From: Actinomycetota bacterium
Lineage (GTDB): Bacteria; Actinomycetota; Acidimicrobiia; Acidimicrobiales; Microtrichaceae
NCBI GenBank assembly: GCA_016703525.1
Contig: JADJBW010000009.1
Span: forward strand, 124,001 to 188,000
Reading direction: 5' to 3'
DNA length: 64,000 bases
In this document: in pieces, positions 53,653-62,242 of the stretch
How the letters are laid out: each line of letters begins with the position of its first letter
Position numbering within the stretch: the first letter of the stretch is position 1
Made by a program: the position numbers and the translations under genes
Notes under the pieces: generated by a model
The model's database searches: none
What the model was told of the DNA's origin: nothing
What the model saw: the letters and a program-made list of their open reading frames with translations, nothing else

Positions 53653-54216
53653 ATGGCTGGCAGACGCGGGGCTTTGGCGGGTGCGTGGGCCGCCGCGGCG
53701 ACGGTGCTGGCGGTCGGCGCCCTGGCGCTCGGCATCGCCGAGCACCGGCGGCTCGGCGCGACGGAGGACCGGCTTCGTGCCCTGGAGCGGCGCTCGCCGT
53801 CGTCGGTGGTCGTGGTCGACTCGGCGCCCGGCACGACTGGCCGGCCATCCACGTCGGCTCGGCCTCCCGACGAAGTCCTGGCGCGGAGCCAGATCGAGTT
53901 CGCGTTCGGCGTCGTGTACGACGCGTCCGTGCCCGATGTCGACCGCATCAAGATGATCGACGACGGCTCGGGCGTGGACGACGCTCTGCGGCAACTCGCG
54001 ACCACCTCGACCGATCCGACGGTCCGCGAGCTGCGCGTGCGCGTCGATCGCGTCGAGTTCACGTCCGCGAGCCGGGCGTCGGTCGAGTACCGGCTGGTCG
54101 GCCGCGACGACGAGGCACACCAGGGCACGGCGCGTGTGGTCGACGGCGCGTGGAAGGTCACGCGGGCGTCGTTCTGCGCCGATCTTGCGGCCTTCGGCTC
54201 GCCCTGCCGGCGATGA
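53653..54216 (+). CDS. Membrane-anchored hypothetical protein
   Basis: This is a 187-residue protein with one N-terminal helix (AGAWAAAATVLAVGALALGIAE), a short coiled-coil-like stretch and an extracytoplasmic NTF2-like-looking alpha/beta domain (DDALRQLATTSTDPTVRELRVRVDRVEF, WKVTRASFCADL). Two Cys near the C-terminus may pair. ATG 53653 is 6 nt after TACGCT. No family recognised. It overlaps the convergent MFS gene by 59 nt. Confidence 0.65.
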   Translation: MAGRRGALAGAWAAAATVLAVGALALGIAEHRRLGATEDRLRALERRSPSSVVVVDSAPGTTGRPSTSARPPDEVLARSQIEFAFGVVYDASVPDVDRIKMIDDGSGVDDALRQLATTSTDPTVRELRVRVDRVEFTSASRASVEYRLVGRDDEAHQGTARVVDGAWKVTRASFCADLAAFGSPCRR

Positions 54217-55358
54217 GCGCTGCGGTGGCGGCGGCGGCGACCACGGCGGCGACCACGGAGATCGCAGCGAAGCCGCCGGCGCCGTAGATCCATCCGGCGG
54301 CCACGGAGCCGATGGCTCGTGAGCCGGTGATGATGACGAAGGCATGGCTGATCGCCCGTGCCCGGTTGTCGGGGTCGAGCTCGCTGACGAGGGGGAGCAC
54401 CGCCACGAACGAGCACTCGATCGCCAGGTCGAGGATCACGAACAGGCCGACCGCCACGACGGCGTTGGTCGGCCCGGACACGAGGATCGCCAGCGGCGGC
54501 ACGCACGCCATCGCCCAGGTCGACATGCGAGCGGGGCCGGTGCGATCGGCGGCGACCATCGTGAGCGTGGTCCCCGCCACCTCGGCGATCCCCATGGCGA
54601 TCGCGGCCACGCCGAGCGCCGACTCGCTCAGATGCAGCGAGGTGGCCAGCCAGTCGCCGTTGACCGCGAACACGATCATCACCGCGAACGGCTGCAGGAA
54701 GCAGTAGATCCAGATCGACCACCGGGGGAGCGGCCGGCGAGGTGCATGGTCCTCGGCGGCCGGAGCGTCGGCGCGCTGCTGATCGACCGGCGCAGCGTCG
54801 CTCGGCGGCCGAGCCACCCGCGCGCCCCAGGCGGTCAGCCCGACCAGGAACGGCGCGACGATGAGGAACGGCGCCCGCCAACCCCAGCGCCCGACCGCAA
54901 GGGCGAGCATGGGAACCCCGGCGAGGGAACGCCAACGCCCACGAGAGCTCGACCGTGGCGGTGGCGCGGGCGCGGCGGGCGAACGGCACGTGGTGACCGA
55001 TCCATGCGTTCTGCGCCAGGTCGATGCCCATCTTGCCGACGCCGCTCACGGCCAAGGCGATCGTGAATCCCCACAGCCCGCCGACCACGGCGCCGACCGA
55101 GGCCATCCCGGTGACCGCGCCGGCGATGGCGAGGGTGCGCGGCAGGTGGCCCCGATCGATCGCTCGGCTCAAGGCCGGGGTCGCCAAACCGCCCAGTTCA
55201 CGCAACCCGAGGATGGCCGTGACGACGCGCACGTCGGTGCCGAGCCCGGCGGCGATGGCGGTCACGAACACGTACGGGAAGCGCAGGAACGTGTTGCCGG
55301 CCAGCCGCGCCGCGGTGAACACGCCGATCGTGGTGGCGGTGGTGGGTCGATCGGACAA
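54158..55358 (-). CDS. MFS transporter, one frameshift
   Basis: TTG 55358 (LSDRPTTATTIGVFTAARLAGNTFLRFPYVF) begins a 12-helix MFS protein. The frame breaks at a GGG run (54926-54928). Removing one base joins VELSWALAF to LAGVPMLALAVGRWGWRAPFLIVAPF and continues to the end. Corrected length is about 400 residues. The TTG start lies 7 nt after minus-strand TAGGTT, a better leaderless fit than the GTG at 55388. Substrate unknown. Confidence 0.8.
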
Positions 55359-55364
55359 GTGCGC

Positions 55365-55371
55365 TAACCTA
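55365..55371. promoter_or_regulatory. Shared divergent -10 element for the MFS gene and the ilv leader
   Basis: TAACCTA reads as TAACCT on the plus strand (55365-55370) and TAGGTT on the minus strand (55371-55366). Each is exactly 7 nt from its start codon (plus GTG 55378, minus TTG 55358). The ilv operon leader and the MFS transporter therefore share one opening site. Confidence 0.65.
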
Positions 55372-55377
55372 GCGGTC

Positions 55378-55410
55378 GTGTTTTGCACGCCTTTGCTCGT
55401 ACTCCCCTAG
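55378..55410 (+). CDS. ilvBN leader peptide (10 codons)
   Basis: A leaderless GTG follows TAACCT by 7 nt and opens MFCTPLLVLP followed by TAG. Codons 6-9 are Leu-Leu-Val-Leu, the products of the pathway it precedes. It is followed within 30 nt by an intrinsic terminator and then ilvB. Ribosome stalling on these codons under leucine or valine shortage would be the sensing step, as known for actinobacterial ilvB leaders. Confidence 0.75.
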   Translation: MFCTPLLVLP

Positions 55411-55438
55411 CGCCGCGGACCACCGCGCGCGTGCCCAC

Positions 55439-55470
55439 CGACCTCCCTCCGGGGGGTCGTTTCCGTTTTG
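55439..55470 (+). terminator. ilvBN attenuator terminator
   Basis: CGACCTCCC (55439-55447) pairs perfectly with GGGGGGTCG (55451-55459; one G-T pair) over a 3-nt loop. It is followed by TTTCCGTTTT, a rare T-rich run in this genome. Upstream, CGCGG/CCGCG (55414-55427) makes a pause hairpin. GACCACC (55418-55424) could instead pair with GGGGGTC of the terminator arm as an antiterminator. The terminator lies 39-70 nt before the ilvB ATG. Confidence 0.75.
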
Positions 55471-55508
55471 ATCTCGACAGCGATCCCGACAGCCGAACGA
55501 GGAATCTG

Positions 55509-57272
55509 ATGAGTGAGCAGCCGGTCCGCATGAGCGGAGCCCAGGCACTGGTGAAGTCGCTGGAGCTCGAGGGCGTCGAGGTGATCTTCGGGCTGCCCGG
55601 CGGGGCGATCCTTCCGGTGTACGACCCGATTCTCGACAGCCCGATCCGGCACATCCTCGTGCGCCACGAGCAGGGCGCCGGCCACATGGCCGAGGGGTAC
55701 GCGCACGCCACGGGAAGGCCCGGCGTCGCCATGGTCACCTCCGGGCCGGCCGCCACCAACATCGTCACGCCGCTGTGCGATGCGTTCGTCGACTCGGTGC
55801 CGATGGTCGTCATCACCGGTCAGGTCCCGGTCGGAGCGATCGGTACCGACGCGTTCCAGGAGTGCGACACGATCGGCATCACCCGCTCGGTCACCAAGCA
55901 CAACGAACTGGTGACCCGGGCCCGCGACATTCCGCTCGCGGTCCGCCAGGCGTTCCTGCTCGCCAGCACCGGCCGTCCGGGGCCGGTGCTGTTGGACATC
56001 CCCAAGGACATCGTCGACGCCGCCAATCCCGACGCGCAGATGGAGTGGTATTGGCCCACCGACGAGGAGGTGTGGGCGAGCCTGCCGGGCTACCGACCGA
56101 CAACGAAGGGGCATCCCCGAAAGATCAAAGAGGCCGCCGAGCTGATCATGGCGGCGCGCCAGCCGGTCATCTACGCGGGCGGCGGCATTCTGAAAGCGCG
56201 GGCGGCGACGGTGTTGCGCGAGCTCGCCGAGCTGACCGGGATCCCCGTGGTCACCACGCTCACGGCCCGCGGTGCCTTCCCCGACGACCACCCGCTCGCC
56301 CTCGGCATGCCCGGCATGCACGGCAACTTCACCGCGGTCACGGCGATGCAGGAGTCCGACCTGCTGATCGCGCTCGGCAGCCGATTCGACGACCGTGTCA
56401 CGGGCAAGCTGCCGGCCTTCGCTCCCGACGCAAAGGTGATTCACGTCGACATCGATCCGGCCGAACTCGGCAAGGTGCGTCGGCCCGACGTGCCGATCGT
56501 GGGCGACGTGCGTCTCGTGCTCGAGGAACTGGTGCGCGTGCTCGAGCGTCGCGTCGCCGATGGCCAGCCAGACCGCTCGGCCTGGCGCCAAACCCTGTCG
56601 GGATGGCAGGAGCGCTTCCCGCTGCACTACGAGCCGTCCGAGCCGGGTGCGCTGCTCAAACCGCAGTTCGTGCTCGAACAGCTCCGCGACCGTGCGCCCG
56701 AGGGCACGATCGTCGCGACGGGCGTGGGCCAGCACCAGATGTGGACGTCGCAGTACTGGCGCTTCACCGAGCCCTACACCTGGGTGTGTTCGGGCGGGCT
56801 CGGCACGATGGGGTTCTCGATCCCGGCCGCGATCGGCGCCAAGGCCGGCATGCCCGAGCGAACGGTGTGGGCGGTCGACGGCGACGGCTGCTTCCAGATG
56901 ACCGCGCAGGAGCTGGTGACCGCGACGACCGAGCGGATCCCGATCAAGGTTGCGATCCTCAACAACGCCTACCTCGGCATGGTCCGCCAGTGGCAGGAGA
57001 TGTTCTACGACGAGCGGTACAGCGAGGTGTATCTGTCGCCGGACCTTCCCGACTACGTGAAGTGGGCCGAAGCGATGGGCTGCGTCGCGATTCGGGTGGA
57101 GTCGCCCGAAGAGGTCGGTCCTGCGATCGAGAGGGCGAACGCCATCAACGACCGCCCGGTGGTGGTGGAGTTCCGCACCGACGCCGCCGAGAAGGTCTTC
57201 CCCATGGTTCCCGCCGGCCTGTCGAACAGCGACATCGTGGTCGGCCCACTCCCCGAAGGGACGGTGCAGTGA
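55509..57272 (+). CDS. ilvB: Acetolactate synthase large subunit
   Basis: This is a 587-residue TPP enzyme making acetolactate/acetohydroxybutyrate. The start ATG 55509 (MSEQPVRMSGAQALVKSLELEGVEVIFGLPGG) has an AGGA Shine-Dalgarno. The catalytic Glu in RHEQGAGHMAEGYA, the FAD-type region and the TPP motif GDGCFQMTAQELVTATTERIPIKVAILNN are present. GTGA overlap with ilvN. Expression likely controlled by the upstream attenuator. Confidence 0.97.
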   Translation: MSEQPVRMSGAQALVKSLELEGVEVIFGLPGGAILPVYDPILDSPIRHILVRHEQGAGHMAEGYAHATGRPGVAMVTSGPAATNIVTPLCDAFVDSVPMVVITGQVPVGAIGTDAFQECDTIGITRSVTKHNELVTRARDIPLAVRQAFLLASTGRPGPVLLDIPKDIVDAANPDAQMEWYWPTDEEVWASLPGYRPTTKGHPRKIKEAAELIMAARQPVIYAGGGILKARAATVLRELAELTGIPVVTTLTARGAFPDDHPLALGMPGMHGNFTAVTAMQESDLLIALGSRFDDRVTGKLPAFAPDAKVIHVDIDPAELGKVRRPDVPIVGDVRLVLEELVRVLERRVADGQPDRSAWRQTLSGWQERFPLHYEPSEPGALLKPQFVLEQLRDRAPEGTIVATGVGQHQMWTSQYWRFTEPYTWVCSGGLGTMGFSIPAAIGAKAGMPERTVWAVDGDGCFQMTAQELVTATTERIPIKVAILNNAYLGMVRQWQEMFYDERYSEVYLSPDLPDYVKWAEAMGCVAIRVESPEEVGPAIERANAINDRPVVVEFRTDAAEKVFPMVPAGLSNSDIVVGPLPEGTVQ

Positions 57273-57784
57273 CCTCCAACGGCGCACGTCACCATTTGTT
57301 GTCGGTGCTCGTCGAGAACCGGGCCGGCGTGCTGGCCCGCGTGGCGAGCCTGTTCGCCCGCCGCGGGTACAACATCTATTCGCTCGCGGTCGCGCCGACC
57401 GACGACGAGCGGTTCAGCCGCATCACCATCGTCGCCGACGCCGAATCGGCGCCGCTCGAGCAGATCGTGAAGCAGCTGCACAAGCTGGTGAACGTCATCA
57501 AGATCAGCGAGCTCGATCCGCTCGACTCGATCGAACGCGAGCTGATGCTGTGCACGGTGCGAGCCGATCCGACACAGCGAGGCCAGGTCATCGAGCTGGT
57601 TTCGGTGTTCGGCGGGCGCATCGTCGATGTCGGCCACGACGAGCTCACGGTCTCGGTCGACGACGTGCCGTCGCGCCTCGACGATCTCGAGGACCTGCTG
57701 TCGCCGTTCGGCATCGCGATGATGCAGCGAACCGGACGGATCGCGCTGCCCAAGCTCGACCGGGCGTCGGGGCTGGGCTCGTAG
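57269..57784 (+). CDS. ilvN: Acetolactate synthase regulatory subunit
   Basis: This is a 171-residue subunit with N-terminal ACT domain (HHLLSVLVENRAGVLARVASLFARRGYNIYSLAVAPT), the valine-feedback site, and a C-terminal ALS_ss domain (LMLCTVRADPTQRGQVIELVSVFGGRIVDVG). GTG start overlaps the ilvB stop. Confidence 0.96.
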   Translation: MTSNGARHHLLSVLVENRAGVLARVASLFARRGYNIYSLAVAPTDDERFSRITIVADAESAPLEQIVKQLHKLVNVIKISELDPLDSIERELMLCTVRADPTQRGQVIELVSVFGGRIVDVGHDELTVSVDDVPSRLDDLEDLLSPFGIAMMQRTGRIALPKLDRASGLGS

Positions 57785-57828
57785 GTGGCTTTCACCCGTG
57801 GCGGCTACATCGCGTAGCCTCGCCGCCC

Positions 57829-58860
57829 ATGGCCAACGTGTACTACGAGAAGGACGCCGACCGATCCCTCATCGCGAATCGCAAGGTGGCGGTCCTCGGG
57901 TATGGGTCGCAGGGGCATGCCCATGCGCTCAACTTGAAGGAGTCGGGCATCGACGTGCGAGTCGGGCTCCGCGAGGGGTCGTCGTCGAAGGCGAAGGCGG
58001 AGGCCGCGGGGCTCGTCGTGAAGTCGACGGCCGACGCCGTTGCCGAAGCGGATCTGATCATGATTCTGCTGCCCGACACCGAGCAGCGTGACGTGTACGA
58101 GGCCGACATCGCCCCGAACCTGTCGGCCGGCGACGTGCTGGCCTTCGCACACGGGTTCAACATCCGCTTCGGCCAGATCGTGCCGCCGGCCGACGTCGAT
58201 GTCGTCATGATCGCCCCGAAGGGGCCGGGCCACCTGGTCCGCCGCACGTACACCGAGGGCGGCGGTGTGCCGTGCCTGATCGCGGTGCACCAGGATGCGT
58301 CGGGGTCGGCGCGGGGGATCGCGATGGCGTACGCCGATGCGATCGGCGGTGCCCGTGCCGGTGTGCTCGAGACCACGTTCCCGGAGGAGACCGAGACCGA
58401 TCTGTTCGGTGAGCAGGTCGTGCTCTGCGGCGGCCTCACCTCGCTCATCAAGGCCGGGTTCGAGACGCTGGTCGAGGCCGGCTACCAGCCCGAGGCGGCG
58501 TACTTCGAGTGCCTGCACGAGGTGAAGCTCATCGTGGACCTGATCTACGAAGAGGGCATCACCGGCATGCGCTACTCCATCTCCGACACCGCGGAGTACG
58601 GCGACCTCACGCGAGGCCCGCGCATCATCACCGGCGATGTGAAGGCCGAGATGAAGCGTGTGCTGGGCGAGATCCAGTCCGGGCAGTTCGCCGAGGAGTG
58701 GATCGCCGAGAGCCGCGGTGGGCGCTCGAACTTCCACCGCCTCGAGGCCGACGGCAAGGCGCACCAGATCGAACAGGTCGGCGCCGAGCTTCGTTCGCTG
58801 ATGCCCTGGATCCGCGCCGGCAAGGCGAGCGTCGCCGAAACCTCCGGCGGTCAGGCCTAA
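57829..58860 (+). CDS. ilvC: Ketol-acid reductoisomerase (class I)
   Basis: This is a 343-residue NADPH-dependent enzyme. The Rossmann loop GYGSQGHAHALNLKESG is followed by phosphate-recognising residues in REGSSSKAKAEAAG. Metal-binding residues lie in the knotted domain (EETETDLFGEQVVLCGG, HEVKLIVDLIYEEG). ATG 57829 is 8 nt after TAGCCT, so ilvC has its own leaderless promoter in addition to any read-through from ilvBN. Confidence 0.97.
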   Translation: MANVYYEKDADRSLIANRKVAVLGYGSQGHAHALNLKESGIDVRVGLREGSSSKAKAEAAGLVVKSTADAVAEADLIMILLPDTEQRDVYEADIAPNLSAGDVLAFAHGFNIRFGQIVPPADVDVVMIAPKGPGHLVRRTYTEGGGVPCLIAVHQDASGSARGIAMAYADAIGGARAGVLETTFPEETETDLFGEQVVLCGGLTSLIKAGFETLVEAGYQPEAAYFECLHEVKLIVDLIYEEGITGMRYSISDTAEYGDLTRGPRIITGDVKAEMKRVLGEIQSGQFAEEWIAESRGGRSNFHRLEADGKAHQIEQVGAELRSLMPWIRAGKASVAETSGGQA

Positions 58861-58872
58861 TCGGACCGGTTG

Positions 58873-59981
58873 GTGTCGCATCGGCGACTGCTGACGGCGT
58901 ACGGCGGCGCGATCGCCGCGATGGTTGCGCTGTCGGCACTCGTCGTGCGGGTCGCCGGAGTTCGCGCTCAGGGCGATCCAGGGATCGCGTTCGCCGGCGA
59001 CGGTCTGCTCGACGGGCTCGTGCGGTACGACAGCGGCTGGTACTACGGCATCGCAAAGGGCGGATACGCCTGGAGCCCCGGCATCCAGTCGAACGTCGCC
59101 TTCTTCCCGGCCTACCCGCTCGCTGTCCGCGTGGTCTCGTGGGCAACGAGCGACATCATGGTCGCCGGGATGATCGTGACGGCCGTCTGCGGCGCGCTGT
59201 TCCTCGTGGGTTGCGACGTCTGGTGCCGCGATCGGGGTCTTGACCAGCGCGCTCGGGTGGCGGCAATCGCGGTGGTCATGACGTGGCCGTACGCCTGGTA
59301 TCTGTACGGCGTCGTGTACAGCGACGCGCTGTTCCTGGCGGCAGCCGTGTGGGCAATGGTCGCGATCGGTCGCGATCGGGCCGTGTGGGCGGGCCTGGCC
59401 GGTGCGGTGGCATCGGCCGCTCGTCCGACCGGCGTGGCCGTGATCGCGGCGTTGATCATCACGGTGCTGGAGCGTCGGCGGCGGACACCTCGACCTCGCG
59501 ACCTGGGGGTGCTGCTGTCGTTCGGAGGGCTCGGCGGCTTCATGGCCTACCTGCAGGTTCGCTTCGGTAGGCCGCTGCTGTTCTCGGAGGCGCAAAGGAA
59601 TGGGGCCAGGGACTGAGTTGGGACTCGGTGCTCAAGCGTCAGTACTGGTGGGAGCTGACCCATTTCCAGCATCGGTCGCTCGTGGCGACCCTGACGCTGC
59701 AGGCGATCCTTGTCGTCGGCGTCGTGGCGGCCGTCCCGTGGGTCGTGCGCCGATTCGGCTGGGGAGCGGGTGCGCTCGTTGTGTGCATGGTGTTGCTACC
59801 CGCCCTGGGGAGTCGCGACTTCCAAGGTTCGGGCCGGTATCTGCTCGGCGCCTTCCCGGCGCTGATCGTCGTGGGCGAGCGACTCTCGCAACGCCATCTC
59901 ACGCCGTGGTGGTGTGGCGTGAGCGCGGTCGTGCTGGCCGCTCTGGCGGCGGGCTTCGCCCATGGCATGTATTTGGCGTGA
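58873..59981 (+). CDS. PIG-V-like mannosyltransferase membrane protein, one frameshift
   Basis: This is a polytopic glycosyltransferase (GT-C type). The N-terminal signature RYDSGWYYGIAKGGYAW with NVAFFPAYPLAVRV is PIG-V/GT76-like. In frame it stops after AQRNGARD. Adding one T at 59601 gives QRNWGQGLSWDSVLKRQYWWELTHFQHR and then four more helices to MYLA, about 369 residues in all. Starts at GTG 58873, or TTG 58870. Likely uses a lipid-linked sugar to modify glycolipids; the GT2 gene follows. Confidence 0.78.
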
Positions 59982-60006
59982 GCGGAACGGCTACGGTCCA
60001 ACGACA

Positions 60007-60762
60007 GTGAGTGACGTGCTGGATGCTCGGGGCCTGACGATATTCCTGCCGGCTTGGAACGAGGTCGAGGGGATCGCTCGGGCGGTCGCTGCCGCGACCG
60101 AGTCGGGCGAGGCGCTTGTCGCGGCGGGTGAGATCGGCGAGTTCGAGGTGTTGGTGGTCGACGATGCGTCGACCGACGGCACGGGCGAGCTGCTCGATGG
60201 CCTTGCCGCGTCGGACGCACGGGTTCGGGTGGTCCACCACGCGGTGAACCGCCGGCTCGGCGGAGCGATGAAGACGGGGTTCACGAATGCGCGCGGAGCC
60301 TTCGTGTTGTACACCGACGCGGACCTGCCCTTCGACCTCGCGGAACTCGCGAAGGCGTTCCGTCTTGTTCGCCACTACGACGCCGACATCGTCGCCGCGT
60401 ATCGCCACGACCGAACCGGTGAGGGGCCGCGACGCGTCGTCTACTCCTACGCGTACAACTCGTTGATCCATTGGCTCATCGGGCTGCGTCTCCGCGACGT
60501 CAACTTCGCGGCGAAGCTGATTCGGCGCGACGTGCTCGATGCGATCGAGCTACGGAGCGAAGGCTCGTTCATCGACGTGGAGCTGTTGGCCAAGGCCCAA
60601 CGCATGGGATTCCGGATCATCCAGTTCGGCGTCGACTATTTCCCGCGCACCCGTGGCGTGTCGACGCTGTCGTCGCCGACGGTCATCGCGAAGATCATCC
60701 GTGAGCTGGTGGCCCTCCTCCCCGAGATCCGCGCCGCCGGTGCGCGCGTCCGACCCAACTGA
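60007..60762 (+). CDS. Family 2 glycosyltransferase (polyprenyl-phosphate sugar synthase-like)
   Basis: This is a 251-residue GT2 with LTIFLPAWNEVEGI, VLVVDDASTDGT, GAMKTGFTNARGAFVLYTDADLPF (DxD as DAD) and FPRTRGVSTLS. Such enzymes often make polyprenyl-P-sugars, which would supply the neighbouring GT-C transferase. GTG 60007 lies 9 nt after TACGGT; its stop overlaps the next ATG. Confidence 0.88.
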   Translation: MSDVLDARGLTIFLPAWNEVEGIARAVAAATESGEALVAAGEIGEFEVLVVDDASTDGTGELLDGLAASDARVRVVHHAVNRRLGGAMKTGFTNARGAFVLYTDADLPFDLAELAKAFRLVRHYDADIVAAYRHDRTGEGPRRVVYSYAYNSLIHWLIGLRLRDVNFAAKLIRRDVLDAIELRSEGSFIDVELLAKAQRMGFRIIQFGVDYFPRTRGVSTLSSPTVIAKIIRELVALLPEIRAAGARVRPN

Positions 60763-61598
60763 TGTCCGAACGCCTGCTGATCGTGAACGCCGACGACTTC
60801 GGCCTCACACCGGGAGTGTGCGAGGCGATCCTGCACTCGGCGCACCACGGGGTGGTCACGTCGACCTCGGCCCTCGTGACCGGTCCGGCCTTTGCCGCGC
60901 ACGCAGCGGCACTGCGCGACAGCGGGCTCGGCGTCGGGGCGCACCTGTGCGTGGTCGGCGAGGATCGGCCGGTGCTCAGCGCAGCGGAGGTGCCCACGCT
61001 CGTCGGGCCCGACGGGCGGTTCCCGCTCACCTGGAAGCAGTTCCTCGCCCGCGCGATCCGTGGTCGCGTCGACATGGACGATCTGCGCCGTGAGCTGTTC
61101 GCACAGGTCGAGGTGATGGCGGCCGCAGGTCTGCGCCTCACGCACGTCGATTCCCACCAGAACCTCCACTTGTGGCCGCAGGTCGCCACGGTGGCGTTCG
61201 AGATCGCGGCGTCGAGGGGCATCACGGCCATGCGCGTGACGCGATCCGCGGGGTGGTCGCCGACGTCGGCCGGTGTGCGTGCGCTGTCGGCGTTGCTCGA
61301 GCGCAGGGGCGGTCGCCACGGCCTTGCGGTACCCGGCGGGTCCACCGGACTGGACGAGGCCGGCCACATGACCGAACAGCGGTTGTTGCAGGCGATCACG
61401 CGGCTCGGCTCGGCCGAGTCCCGGTCGGCGGAGATCGCCGTTCACCCCGGGACCGACGACGATCCCGATCGCTCGCGGTACGTGTGGGGCTACGAGTGGT
61501 CGGCGGAGTTCGCGGCGGTCTGTTCGCCCAACGTGCGTCGGGCCGTGGCGGATGCCGGGTTCCGCCTGGGCGACTTCTCCGAGTTGGCGGCGTCGTGA
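60762..61598 (+). CDS. ChbG/HpnK (YdjC) family carbohydrate deacetylase
   Basis: This is a 278-residue protein with the metal-site signatures LLIVNADDFGLTPGVCEAI, GAHLCVVGEDRPVL, THVDSHQNLHLWP (His) and AVHPGTDDD. The family deacetylates chito-oligosaccharides or acetylated glycolipids. The TGATG overlap with the glycosyltransferase and GTGA overlap with the methyltransferase place it in a sugar-lipid modification operon. Confidence 0.9.
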   Translation: MSERLLIVNADDFGLTPGVCEAILHSAHHGVVTSTSALVTGPAFAAHAAALRDSGLGVGAHLCVVGEDRPVLSAAEVPTLVGPDGRFPLTWKQFLARAIRGRVDMDDLRRELFAQVEVMAAAGLRLTHVDSHQNLHLWPQVATVAFEIAASRGITAMRVTRSAGWSPTSAGVRALSALLERRGGRHGLAVPGGSTGLDEAGHMTEQRLLQAITRLGSAESRSAEIAVHPGTDDDPDRSRYVWGYEWSAEFAAVCSPNVRRAVADAGFRLGDFSELAAS

Positions 61599-62242
61599 GT
61601 CGTTTCGACCGTGATGCGCGTGCGATCGTGACCGCATACGCGACGCCCGCGGCGCGTGCGCACGCCGCGATCCGCTGGGCGTCCGCGCCGCTCGAGCGGA
61701 TCGAGTCGCTGCTGCCGCGCGGCGGGAGCGTGCTCGACGTCGGGTGTGGCCACGGCGTGTTCTCGCTGTACGCCGCGCTGCGGGGTTCGAGCCGCGTCGT
61801 CACGGGCGTCGACATCGACGGGGCGAAGATCGAACTCGGCCGACGCGCGGTCGAACGGCTCGGCATTGCAGGCCGCGTGACGCTGACCGAGGTGACCGCG
61901 GCATGGCTGCCCCCCGCCGACGGCTTCGACGCTGCCGTGGTCAACGATGTGCTCTACCTGTTGGGGCGTGATCGGGCGCGGGTGATGATCGACGCGATGA
62001 TCGCCGCGGTGCGCCCAGGCGGTGTCGTGATCGTCAAGGAGATCGGCGAACGGCCGCGCTGGAAGCACCGCGTCAACGAGTGGCAAGAGCTCATCGCCAC
62101 ACGGGTCACCCACATCACCGCGGGTGACGCCCTGGAGGTGCTTCCGGAGGACTTCATCGAACGTGCCCTGCCCGGCGCCGTCTGCCACCGCCTCGACCGC
62201 GGCTACCCGCATGCGCACGCGGCTTGGGTCGTTCGGCGATGA
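61595..62242 (+). CDS. Class I SAM-dependent methyltransferase
   Basis: This is a 215-residue methyltransferase with motif I SVLDVGCGHGVFSLYAAL, VVTGVDIDGAKIELGRRA, AVVNDVLYLLGRD and VRPGGVVIVKEIGERPRWKHR. The GTG overlaps the deacetylase stop; its TGA overlaps the ung ATG. In this cluster it may methylate a lipid or sugar; substrate unproven. Confidence 0.87.
   Translation: MSRFDRDARAIVTAYATPAARAHAAIRWASAPLERIESLLPRGGSVLDVGCGHGVFSLYAALRGSSRVVTGVDIDGAKIELGRRAVERLGIAGRVTLTEVTAAWLPPADGFDAAVVNDVLYLLGRDRARVMIDAMIAAVRPGGVVIVKEIGERPRWKHRVNEWQELIATRVTHITAGDALEVLPEDFIERALPGAVCHRLDRGYPHAHAAWVVRR

Noticed and set aside
55407..57287. 626-codon open frame antisense to ilvB
   Set aside because: Same GC shadow effect; the sense strand encodes a complete acetolactate synthase with attenuator and Shine-Dalgarno.
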